Origin: Bacteroidales bacterium
GTDB lineage: Bacteria; Bacteroidota; Bacteroidia; Bacteroidales; VadinHA17
DNA: 8,337 bases
Assembly (NCBI GenBank): GCA_003162595.1
Contig: PMNJ01000060.1
Span: 34,963 to 43,299, forward strand
Direction of reading: 5' to 3'
Shown: piece by piece, positions 1 through 6,726 of the stretch
Position numbering within the stretch: position 1 is the first letter of the stretch
How the letters are laid out: each line of letters starts with the position of its first letter
Made by a program: the position numbers and the translations under genes
The notes under the pieces: generated by a model
Seen by the model: the letters and a program-made list of their open reading frames with translations, nothing else
Told to the model about the DNA's origin: nothing
Databases searched by the model: none

Positions 1-1040
1 CATTCATGGGCCGATTCATGTATGATGATAAAATCGAATTTTAATCCCCATCCGCTACCACTAAGATCAGTCCCACGATAGCCATTTTTAAACCCATTGC
101 CATATGTGACAGAGCTCTGGTGTTCCATCCCGAGGTAAGGCGCCTCAACCAGTTTATATCCATCCTCATAAAACGGGTATTGACCGAACCAGTGCTCAAA
201 AGCTGCAAGCATCATAGGTGCCTGTTTAAATTGAAGTTTTGCATTCTCCAGGTCCTGCTTAAGTACATAATAATCACAATCAAGACGGCCTTTTTCTCCA
301 TTAAAAATTTCAGAGAAATGTGCATAATCGGCTATATTAATATTTACTCCATAGTTGTCAATAGGATTTGCCACAAACCAGTTGTATGTTTTCGTTTTAT
401 TTTTCTGTTTTACTACACTTCTCAACCTTCCGTTTGATACATCCATAAGGTTTCCGGGAACATTCACACTTATAAGCATACTATCCGGTTCATCATACAT
501 ATGGTCCTTGCAGGGCCACCACAAGCTGGCACCGTCACCCTGACAGGAAGAGGCGACAAATGGCAGTTCGTTTTTATCCTTCTTCCATGTTATGCCGCCG
601 CTCCATGGAGGTCTCGCTGAGATTTTTGGTCTGCCTCCATAGGTCAGCACAACTGAATAGATCTTTCCCTGCTCCTGTTTCTCAATAAGTTCAATCCAGT
701 ATACATTGCCTTCTCTTTTAAAACTAAGAACATTATTGTTCTGAACTGCTTTTGTAATTTTCAATGGTTCCTGAAGATCAATCTGCATGAGCCCGGCTGG
801 TTTAAGGACTCTGTATGTTACTGTGTTTGTCCCATTTATTGTACTATCAGATGGATTAACAACTATATCGAGATGATAATATGTCAGATCCCACCATGCT
901 CTTTCCGGAGTTATCGTTCCGCGCAGTGTATCCTGTCTGGTAAATATCTTATTGGCCGGCGTTTTATACTGAGCCTTAACAGGAAACAGTTGCAATATCG
1001 ATATCAGAAAGGTCATGTAAATTATGGACAATTTTTTCAT
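1..1040 (-). CDS. Secreted M1-family metallo-aminopeptidase (aminopeptidase N-like), C-terminus beyond window
   Basis: Reading the minus strand from an ATG at 1038-1040 gives 346 codons plus two bases with no stop, so the gene runs off the left edge. Residues 1-23 form a Sec signal peptide (MKK start, hydrophobic core, VKA then Q), so the protein is exported, probably to the periplasm or cell surface. Residues of about 45-230 read like the M1 N-terminal beta-domain. The substrate-anchoring motif is GMEHQ at 304-308, a form of the M1 GAMEN motif common in Bacteroidota. The zinc motif HESAHE is at 341-346 and ends exactly at the edge; the next codon begins TG, as expected for Trp in HExxHEW. 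H341 and H345 would bind zinc and E342 would be the general base. The E306 to H341 spacing suits the family, which removes N-terminal residues from peptides. The second glutamate zinc ligand and the C-terminal domains are not visible. It is transcribed divergently from the CotH-like gene. Confidence 0.93.
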   Translation of the reverse strand, partial: MKKLSIIYMTFLISILQLFPVKAQYKTPANKIFTRQDTLRGTITPERAWWDLTYYHLDIVVNPSDSTINGTNTVTYRVLKPAGLMQIDLQEPLKITKAVQNNNVLSFKREGNVYWIELIEKQEQGKIYSVVLTYGGRPKISARPPWSGGITWKKDKNELPFVASSCQGDGASLWWPCKDHMYDEPDSMLISVNVPGNLMDVSNGRLRSVVKQKNKTKTYNWFVANPIDNYGVNINIADYAHFSEIFNGEKGRLDCDYYVLKQDLENAKLQFKQAPMMLAAFEHWFGQYPFYEDGYKLVEAPYLGMEHQSSVTYGNGFKNGYRGTDLSGSGWGLKFDFIIIHESAHE

Positions 1041-1173
1041 TAATGAGAGTATTAAGGTAAAAGACAAAAGTAAAAAGATAAAAGTAATTGCCCACAAAGT
1101 CTTCTGCCTTTTGTCTTTCCGGCTTATGATAAATTATTGTATTTTTACCCTCAACTATTTTTAAAACCTATCT
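1041..1173. other. Divergent intergenic region between the M1 peptidase and CotH-like genes
   Basis: This 133-bp A/T-rich spacer must hold start signals for both directions. The minus-strand signal is credible. For the plus strand I see only weak candidates: TATTTTTA at 1140-1147 and again at 1156-1163, each with A in place of the final G of TAnnTTTG and without a well-spaced TTTG. There is no purine-rich ribosome binding site before the GTG at 1174, which is usual in this phylum. Confidence 0.5.
1065..1098 (-). promoter_or_regulatory. Putative Bacteroidota-type promoter of the M1 peptidase gene
   Basis: On the minus strand TACTTTTG (1065-1072) matches the Bacteroidota -7 consensus TAnnTTTG exactly. 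A TTTG (1095-1098) lies 22 bp upstream, near the expected distance for the -33 element. Transcription would start near 1058, giving a leader of roughly 20 nt before the ATG at 1040. Short A/T-rich motifs like these occur by chance, so this is a prediction from consensus and position only. Confidence 0.45.
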
Positions 1174-3372
1174 GTGAAATTCTTTAATATAACCCTTGGT
1201 TTTATTTTCCTGTCAACATTTATCACTGACCTGGCTCATGGTCAATCGATTGATCATTGGGAAACTGCTGTCTTTAACAACGATACATGGAGCTATTTTG
1301 TCGGCACTTCTGAACCTGACGCAAACTGGAGATCGTTATCTTTCGATGATTCAGCCTGGCTTAAGGGTCCGGGGGGTATTGGCTACGGCGATAATGATGA
1401 TAATACTGTTATTTCACCATGCCCTTCCGTCTTTATACGACACAAATTTAATGTAGCTGATACAGCTCTTATAGCCAGAGCTTTACTAAGTATGGATTAT
1501 GATGATGCTTTTGTAGCCTATCTTAATGATGTTGAAATAGCCCGCGCAGGAATTACCGGTGTTCATCCGACTTATAACCAGATGGGTACAGATCATGAAG
1601 CAACTATGTACTCCGGTGGATTACCTGAATCATTTTTCATAGAGAAAAAAGATCTTAAGAAATGTCTGGTTATCGGGGAAAATGTTCTTGCAATTCAGGT
1701 ACATAATTCAAGCACTACTTCATCAGACATGTCATCAAATGCATTTTTATCGTTTGGCATAACCAATTCATCGTATAGTTATCATCCTGTTCCTGTATGG
1801 TTTTCGGCGCCAACTGATTTCACATCATCGAACCTCCCGATTGTTGTTATAACTACGAATCAGGGTGAAGCAATAGTGGATGAGCCAAAGATCACAGCCG
1901 ATCTGAAGATCATAGATCATGGTAACGGGAAAAGAAATTATATTTCGGATTCAGGCAATGTTTATACAGGGAAAATGGGGATTGAGATAAGAGGCGTCTA
2001 TTCAGCAACACTTCCACAAAAACCTTATGGCATTGAGACTCGCGACAATGCAGGTAATAAACTGAATGTATCACTTTTTGGCATGCCATCGGAAAATGAT
2101 TGGGTACTCCTTGCAAATTACAACGATAAAACATTTTTGCGTGATCTTCTTGCTTTTGATATTTTCAATAAAATGGGTCATTATTCAACCCGTATGAAAT
2201 TCTGTGAAGTAGTTTTAAATAATGAATACCAGGGAATTTATCGGTTTGGCGAAAAAATCAAACAGGATAAAGGAAGAGTGAACATTGCCAAACTGAAGCC
2301 TGAAGATAATTCCGGTGATAATGTTACCGGCGGGTATATAATTAAAAACGACTATTATACTGCAACAGACAGTTGGAAAAGCAGTTTTTCACCTTTGAAT
2401 AAACCTGGTGCTGAGGTATATTTTGTTTATGATGATCCGAAATCTGAAGTTCTGACAGAACAGCAAAAAACTTATATCCAGGGTTTTATAAATACTTTGG
2501 AAACAGTTTTGTACAGCCCTGCTTTTATAGTGTCTGTTTTTGGATACAAATCTTATATCGATATAAATTCATTTGCTGATTATTTCATTTTAGGGGAAGT
2601 TACACGGAATGTCGATGCCTATAAAAAGAGCCGCTATTTTTATAAAGATAAGGACAGCAAGAATGGTTTATTACATTCCGGTCCTTCCTGGGATTTCGAC
2701 TGGGCCTGGAGAAACCTTTTGGAAGACTGTGTTCATTTCAACCAGACTGATGGTTCGGGCTGGGCTTATAAGGTAAATGAATGCACGGACTGGCCGGTAC
2801 CTCCGTCATGGGAAGTGCGAATGCTGGAAGATAATGAATTTGCTGACCTGATACATAAACGTTATTTCGAATTGCGAAAGACGATCCTGGGTCAGGCATT
2901 TACAGACAACATTATTGATTCTGTTGCAACCCTTCTGAATGAAGCTCAAACACGTCATTTTCAAAAATGGAATACTCTTGGGATTAATACTGGAACACCT
3001 GAATCAGGAATACAACCTGCGACATATAGCGGGGTGATTGCACAATTTAAAGACTGGATAAAAACACGTCTTACCTGGCTTGATGCAAATATGGTAGGTT
3101 CTGATATCCTGTCAGTTGAAAAGAATTCTGCCGAACTGGTCAAATGCAGAGTATTCCCGAATCCTGTTGTTAATTTGCTTTTCATAGAATCAGATATGGA
3201 AATAGAAAGTTTTAATCTGTATAATCTTGCCGGAATCAACGTCGTTAAGCAGGATGGGTTATGTAGTTTTTTCATGTCAGCAAATCTGGCTCATTTGCCC
3301 CAGGGGTTCTATATTGGGAAAATATTGTTCAGTAACGGAGAGATTGCCACTACAAAGGTGTTGAAAAAATAG
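1174..3372 (+). CDS. Secreted CotH kinase-like protein with N-terminal beta-sandwich domain and T9SS C-terminal sorting domain
   Basis: The 732-residue protein starts at GTG. An in-frame TAA at 1162-1164 rules out any longer start, and this start gives a proper Sec signal peptide (residues 1-23, ending AHG before Q). Residues of about 28-196 look like the galactose-binding-like beta-sandwich found ahead of CotH domains (DDSAW and GIGYGDNDD motifs). The CotH-like region spans about 222-635: IEIRG (270-274), a conserved TRNVDAY segment (477-483) and GPSWDFDW (503-510). D481 and D507/D509 are the likely counterparts of the two catalytic aspartates of Bacillus CotH, a secretory-type kinase of spore coat proteins. 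Residues of about 655-732 form a type A T9SS sorting domain (VFPNP at 660-664, LYNLAG, LPQGFY, then ATTKVLKK), so the protein should cross the outer membrane and be released or surface-anchored. The substrate is unknown, and kinase activity in this non-sporulating lineage is inferred. The GH2 gene follows 94 bp downstream. Confidence 0.9.
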   Translation: MKFFNITLGFIFLSTFITDLAHGQSIDHWETAVFNNDTWSYFVGTSEPDANWRSLSFDDSAWLKGPGGIGYGDNDDNTVISPCPSVFIRHKFNVADTALIARALLSMDYDDAFVAYLNDVEIARAGITGVHPTYNQMGTDHEATMYSGGLPESFFIEKKDLKKCLVIGENVLAIQVHNSSTTSSDMSSNAFLSFGITNSSYSYHPVPVWFSAPTDFTSSNLPIVVITTNQGEAIVDEPKITADLKIIDHGNGKRNYISDSGNVYTGKMGIEIRGVYSATLPQKPYGIETRDNAGNKLNVSLFGMPSENDWVLLANYNDKTFLRDLLAFDIFNKMGHYSTRMKFCEVVLNNEYQGIYRFGEKIKQDKGRVNIAKLKPEDNSGDNVTGGYIIKNDYYTATDSWKSSFSPLNKPGAEVYFVYDDPKSEVLTEQQKTYIQGFINTLETVLYSPAFIVSVFGYKSYIDINSFADYFILGEVTRNVDAYKKSRYFYKDKDSKNGLLHSGPSWDFDWAWRNLLEDCVHFNQTDGSGWAYKVNECTDWPVPPSWEVRMLEDNEFADLIHKRYFELRKTILGQAFTDNIIDSVATLLNEAQTRHFQKWNTLGINTGTPESGIQPATYSGVIAQFKDWIKTRLTWLDANMVGSDILSVEKNSAELVKCRVFPNPVVNLLFIESDMEIESFNLYNLAGINVVKQDGLCSFFMSANLAHLPQGFYIGKILFSNGEIATTKVLKK

Positions 3373-3466
3373 AGCCCGGGAATTCTTTACTTTTTATCAA
3401 GACTTTGATATGATCAATATTTACCGGATTTAATTACTTTAGTGAAAAATTCTAAAAAACAATTAT
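3373..3466 (+). other. Spacer between the CotH-like and GH2 genes
   Basis: The 94-bp A/T-rich gap has no strong hairpin, so read-through from the CotH-like gene is possible. A TTTG at 3404-3407 and TACTTTAG at 3435-3442 (one mismatch to TAnnTTTG) resemble promoter elements, but the 27-bp gap between them is too long for the usual arrangement. The 25 bases before the GH2 ATG are A-rich, as is common for translation starts in this phylum, and lack a Shine-Dalgarno sequence. Confidence 0.4.
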
Positions 3467-6013
3467 ATGAAAAAAACATCAATCTTAACTTTCTTACTTA
3501 TTGTGATGACAATCTGCATCAGTGAAGCTTTACTGGCACAGGAGTCGCCAAGGTCCCGCGAATCATTCAACCAGGGTTGGAAATTCGTTAAGTATTTCAA
3601 TGCTTCCAATGAAGCTGTTGCAACTGATAAAGAACCTGAAAACCTTCAGCTTCCTTCGGTAAATGATAATAGCTGGAGATCACTGGATCTTCCTCACGAT
3701 TGGGCAATTGAAGGTCCTTTCAGCGACACACTTGAGAACAACACAGGGCTGTTGCCCTGGAAAGGTATCGGATGGTACAGAAAACACTTTACTATAAGTG
3801 ACAATGATAAAGGAAAACGAATCTATGTTGATTTTGACGGTGCCATGGCAAATGCAAAGGTCTGGCTTAATGGAAAGTATGTCGGTGAATGGCCTTATGG
3901 GTACACTTCATTCCGCCTCGACCTTACACCTTATATTATTACCGGTAAAGAAAATATTATTGCTGTCCGTCTCGACACAAAAAACTGGGATTCAAGATGG
4001 TATCCGGGTGCTGGTATTTACCGGAATGTATGGCTGGTAAAAACTTCGCAGTTGCATATTGCATATAATGGAGTTTTCTGCACTACTCCTGAGATTAAGA
4101 AAGAGAGAGGCATGCTGAGTGTACAGGCTGAAGTTGAAAGTCATCTTACTGATCCTCTACCTGTTACTGTAAAGGCCATTGTTTACAAACTGAATGAAAA
4201 ATTTGAACCGGTTGCAACTCCGGTTGCTGAATCAGTGATCGCAACTGCAACAATTGAGGGGATGAAGAATCATACTTTCAGGTTTGATATTCCCGTTAAG
4301 GAGCCGGTTTTATGGGATATAACTAAACCGGAACTTTATCGTGTAGCTGTAATCGTGATGCAGGGAACAACTGTAACTGACAGGTATGAAACCAATTTCG
4401 GCTTCAGAACTTTAAATTTTACCGCACGTGACGGTTTTTTGCTCAATGGCAAGAGAGTCGAAGTGAGAGGTGTTTGTAATCATCATGATCTGGGAGCTCT
4501 CGGGGCTGCTTTCAATACCCGTGCAGCTGCAAGACAACTTGAAATCCTTAAGGAAATGGGTTGCAATGCCATCAGGACAAGCCACAACCCTCCGGCTCCT
4601 GAACTTGTTGATCTCTGTGATAAAATGGGATTTTTAATACAGGTTGAATTTTCAGATGCATGGAGAATTGGCAAAAAAAGAGATGACTACAATATCTTAT
4701 TCAATGCATGGCACGTAGAAGACATGAAAGCTATGGTGCGCCGCGACAGGAATCACCCATCGGTCTTTATGTGGAGCATAGGCAACGAGATTCCAGATCA
4801 AAGAAATTTCTATCTTGCTTCAGAACTCAATGCAATAGTTAAATCGGAGGACAACACCCGTCCGGTCACATCCGGATGCAACGATGCCGAATCCGGAACA
4901 AATGGGTTCCAGAAAACACTTGATGTTTTTGGTATCAATTACCATCTGGGTGACTACAAGAGGTTTTACGATCTGAAAGACAATGCGAACCAGGGACTCA
5001 TATCAACAGAATCAGCTTCAACGGTAAGTTCAAGAGGAGAGTACTTTTTCCCGATTGTAACCGGTGATCTTAATAATAACCTGCCAGGTAAAGGCATTTT
5101 CCAGATCACATCCTACGATGTAGCTTACCCCGGCTGGGCGTCCACTCCCGATCAGCAATGGACCCTTCTTGATAAATACCCCGCAGCATTTGGTGAGTTT
5201 GTTTGGACCGGCTTTGATTATATTGGGGAACCAACTCCGTATTCTGGTGATCTGACAGGTCTGAAACCAGGTTCCAGATGGTATGATGAGACAAAAAAAA
5301 TGCTTGATAAAATGGGTGTAACTGAAGTACCTTCACGCAGCAGTTATTTCGGTATATTGGATCTTGCAGGATTTAAAAAAGATCGTTTTTATCTCTATCA
5401 GTCAAGATGGAGAGCTGAACTGCCGATGGCTCATATCCTTCCTCACTGGAACTGGCCCGAAAGAAAAGGTATTGTAACACCAGTATATGTCTATACCTCC
5501 GGCGACGAAGCTGAACTTTTCCTGAATGGGAAATCGCTTGGTAAAAAGAAAAAGGGTGAATTTGAATACCGTCTCAAATGGGATGATGTTGTTTATCAAC
5601 CCGGTGAACTTAAGGTAATTGCCTATAAGAATGGAGCCAAATGGGCAGAAGATGTTGTACGTACAACTGATAAAGCAGCTCAGCTGTCAGTTGCAGCCGA
5701 TCGTCCTGCGGTTCACGCTGATGGAACCGACCTTATTTATATTACTGTAAGGATTGAAGATAAAAATAAACTTCTTGTGCCAAAAAGCAATAATCAGCTC
5801 AATTTCAGCATTGAAGGTAAGGGAAGAATAATTGCTACTGATAACGGTGATGCTACCAGTCATGAGTCATTTCAGGCTAAATCAAAGAAAGCTTATAATG
5901 GTTTGTGTCTTGTGATTGTCGCTGCCGAAAAAGGTGCAACGGGTTCATTTACAGTTAAAGCTGAATCAAAAGGTCTGAAAACAGCAACTGTTAAAGTGGA
6001 TATAGCCAATTAA
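3467..6013 (+). CDS. Secreted glycoside hydrolase family 2 enzyme, beta-galactosidase-like, with DUF4982-like module
   Basis: The 848-residue protein begins with a Sec signal peptide (residues 1-24, ending LLA before Q) and has no T9SS domain or lipobox, so it is probably periplasmic. Domains in order: sugar-binding beta-sandwich (about 30-200, with PHDWAIEGPF at 76-85 and WYPGAGIYRNVW at 178-189), an immunoglobulin-like GH2 domain (about 205-315), the TIM barrel (about 320-640), a DUF4982-like module (about 660-730, with ELFLNGKSLG) and a C-terminal beta-sandwich (about 737-848). RTSHNPP (370-376) is a typical barrel motif. The likely acid/base is E441 in SIGNE and the likely nucleophile E515 in STESAS; their 74-residue separation matches retaining GH2 enzymes. 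The WTGFDYIGEPTPY segment (580-592) is typical of the Bacteroidota DUF4982 subgroup, usually called beta-galactosidases. The reaction would be hydrolysis of non-reducing terminal beta-linked sugars; galactose specificity is by family resemblance only. Confidence 0.95.
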   Translation: MKKTSILTFLLIVMTICISEALLAQESPRSRESFNQGWKFVKYFNASNEAVATDKEPENLQLPSVNDNSWRSLDLPHDWAIEGPFSDTLENNTGLLPWKGIGWYRKHFTISDNDKGKRIYVDFDGAMANAKVWLNGKYVGEWPYGYTSFRLDLTPYIITGKENIIAVRLDTKNWDSRWYPGAGIYRNVWLVKTSQLHIAYNGVFCTTPEIKKERGMLSVQAEVESHLTDPLPVTVKAIVYKLNEKFEPVATPVAESVIATATIEGMKNHTFRFDIPVKEPVLWDITKPELYRVAVIVMQGTTVTDRYETNFGFRTLNFTARDGFLLNGKRVEVRGVCNHHDLGALGAAFNTRAAARQLEILKEMGCNAIRTSHNPPAPELVDLCDKMGFLIQVEFSDAWRIGKKRDDYNILFNAWHVEDMKAMVRRDRNHPSVFMWSIGNEIPDQRNFYLASELNAIVKSEDNTRPVTSGCNDAESGTNGFQKTLDVFGINYHLGDYKRFYDLKDNANQGLISTESASTVSSRGEYFFPIVTGDLNNNLPGKGIFQITSYDVAYPGWASTPDQQWTLLDKYPAAFGEFVWTGFDYIGEPTPYSGDLTGLKPGSRWYDETKKMLDKMGVTEVPSRSSYFGILDLAGFKKDRFYLYQSRWRAELPMAHILPHWNWPERKGIVTPVYVYTSGDEAELFLNGKSLGKKKKGEFEYRLKWDDVVYQPGELKVIAYKNGAKWAEDVVRTTDKAAQLSVAADRPAVHADGTDLIYITVRIEDKNKLLVPKSNNQLNFSIEGKGRIIATDNGDATSHESFQAKSKKAYNGLCLVIVAAEKGATGSFTVKAESKGLKTATVKVDIAN

Positions 6014-6022
6014 ACATTGAGT

Positions 6023-6066
6023 AGCCCCCCATCCCCCCTTTCATCGACAAGCTCGGAAGGGGGGCT
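6023..6066. terminator. Likely terminator or C/G-tract repeat after the GH2 gene
   Basis: Ten bases after the GH2 stop, two C6 arms (AGCCCCCC at 6023-6030 and CCCCCCTT at 6033-6040) can each pair with the single G6 arm: GGGGGGCT at 6059-6066 with the first, AAGGGGGG at 6057-6064 with the second. The second pairing extends inward by a T-G and a C-G pair, leaving a loop of about 12 nt. Only a weak T-rich stretch (TTATTCTCT) follows, so this is not a textbook intrinsic terminator, but position and stem strength favour transcript-end formation. It may also be a member of the repeat family seen at 6111-6151. Confidence 0.5.
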
Positions 6067-6070
6067 TATT

Positions 6071-6085
6071 CTCTATATTATAGAG
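6071..6085. repeat. Short perfect inverted repeat
   Basis: CTCTATA and TATAGAG flank a single T, a perfect 7-bp inverted repeat. As RNA it would fold to a weak 5-bp stem with a 5-nt loop. It could be part of the termination region or a protein site; chance is possible in A/T-rich DNA. Confidence 0.4.
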
Positions 6086-6110
6086 TAATTCATCTAAATA
6101 TCACAGTATT

Positions 6111-6151
6111 AGTCCCCCTTTAGGGGGAAGGCCGCGAAGCGGCCAGGGGGC
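6111..6151. repeat. REP-like palindromic element, intact copy
   Basis: Two hairpins are nested: CCCCC (6114-6118) with GGGGG (6123-6127) across TTTA, and GGCCGC (6130-6135) with GCGGCC (6139-6144) across GAA. A second GGGGG (6146-6150) can instead pair with the same C5 arm and enclose the inner hairpin. The core GCGAAGC is a known, unusually stable mini-hairpin sequence in DNA. C/G-tract elements of this kind recur in intergenic regions of Bacteroidota genomes, to my knowledge, but copy number here cannot be judged. It may also help end minus-strand transcripts from the GNAT gene. Confidence 0.65.
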
Positions 6152-6167
6152 ATTAAATGTGCAACTG

Positions 6168-6206
6168 AGTTCCTTTAGAGGAGATTCCGCGAAGCGACAG
6201 AAGGGC
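6168..6206. repeat. Degenerate second copy of the REP-like element
   Basis: After the shared CTTTAG string, an ungapped comparison with 6123-6151 matches at about 19 of 29 positions, including CCGCGAAGCG in full. The C/G tracts have decayed (TTCC and AAGGG), so only part of the folding potential remains. Its last base overlaps the GNAT stop codon (6206-6208), so the element abuts or helped shape the gene's 3' end. Confidence 0.55.
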
Positions 6207-6688
6207 TATCCTATCCTCTTTGTATAGAATAACTTATCGTCTCCTTCGGTATAAAAGTCCTTCAGGCTTGCCTCAAGAATGAATTTATTATTAATGTAGA
6301 AGGCTCTCGTCGGTGCATAATGGTCCAAACCCGAAGTTTCTGCAATCAGAATCTTACATCCCATATTTCTGGCTTCCTTGCAGGTCTCCTCAATTAATTT
6401 TTTACCGATACCTTTCCCGCGGAAATCATTATGAGTGGCGATCCAGTAAAGATCAAAACTAGTTTTTGACATGATGATCGGACCATAACAGGAATAAGCA
6501 GCGGTAACACCATCAACTTCTGCAAAGACGAAATAGTACCCGGTAGATTCACCCTGGGTTAGCCTTTCCGCAACCAGTTCAGCAGCAATTTCAACCTCGT
6601 GGTCATAGAAGAACTTCGTCGATTCAACGATTTCCATTACTCTTTGTATATCACGCTTTTCGGGAATAGTTCTGAATGTAATATTCAT
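6206..6688 (-). CDS. GNAT-family N-acetyltransferase
   Basis: A complete 160-residue cytoplasmic-type protein starting at ATG (6686-6688) and ending with TAG. It has the GNAT fold signature: strand SFDLYWIATH (77-86) leading into the acetyl-CoA pyrophosphate loop FRGKGIGKKL (89-98, the Q/RxxGxG/A motif), then a helix (KKLIEETCKEARNMG), strand ILIAETSG (113-120) and the YAPTRAFYINNKF segment (124-136) typical of the C-terminal half. Length is normal for a single-domain GNAT. The DLYWIATH and YAPTRAFY pattern resembles a GNAT subgroup I associate with genes for ATP-grasp, D-Ala-D-Ala-ligase-like proteins, but none is visible here. Such enzymes transfer acetyl from acetyl-CoA to an amine; the acceptor is unknown. 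It lies 38 bp downstream of the M28 peptidase gene on the same strand, so co-transcription is likely. Confidence 0.9.
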   Translation of the reverse strand: MNITFRTIPEKRDIQRVMEIVESTKFFYDHEVEIAAELVAERLTQGESTGYYFVFAEVDGVTAAYSCYGPIIMSKTSFDLYWIATHNDFRGKGIGKKLIEETCKEARNMGCKILIAETSGLDHYAPTRAFYINNKFILEASLKDFYTEGDDKLFYTKRIG

Positions 6689-6726
6689 GGTTTATTAGTT
6701 TAATTAAAAGTTGTAAAAATCAGTTA

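Larger units (their letters stand above)
6014..6205. other. Convergent intergenic region rich in palindromic repeats
   Basis: This 192-bp region separates the 3' ends of the GH2 gene and the GNAT gene. It contains at least four inverted-repeat units (listed separately), with C and G tracts that stand out against the A/T-rich surroundings. I see no coding sequence. The likely role is bidirectional transcription ending or a REP-like repeat site. Confidence 0.75.

Noticed and set aside
304..308. Left aside as a standalone item: odd residues 304-308 of the M1 protein (GMEHQ instead of GAMEN), at window positions 117-131
   Set aside because: This variant is common in Bacteroidota M1 peptidases and is not a sign of inactivation.
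120..543. Plus-strand open frames of 105 and 62 codons
   Set aside because: They lie antisense to the clear M1 peptidase reading frame, have low-complexity composition and no recognisable domain.
1910..3275. Minus-strand open frames at 1910-2134 and 2961-3275
   Set aside because: They are antisense shadows of the CotH-like gene with no domain or start signals.
5293..5300. A run of eight A bases in the GH2 gene as a possible phase-variation tract
   Set aside because: It encodes Thr-Lys-Lys in frame, the protein is intact on both sides, and A runs of this length are common in A/T-rich genomes.
4483..5599. Minus-strand open frames inside the GH2 gene
   Set aside because: The GH2 frame is fully supported by conserved motifs across the region; these are chance antisense frames.
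6023..6150. G-quadruplex formed by the G tracts
   Set aside because: No single strand carries four closely spaced G runs; complementary C tracts nearby make hairpins more likely.
6023..6206. CRISPR-like array in the repeat-rich spacer
   Set aside because: The repeat units differ in length, sequence and spacing, and there are no cas genes or uniform spacers.
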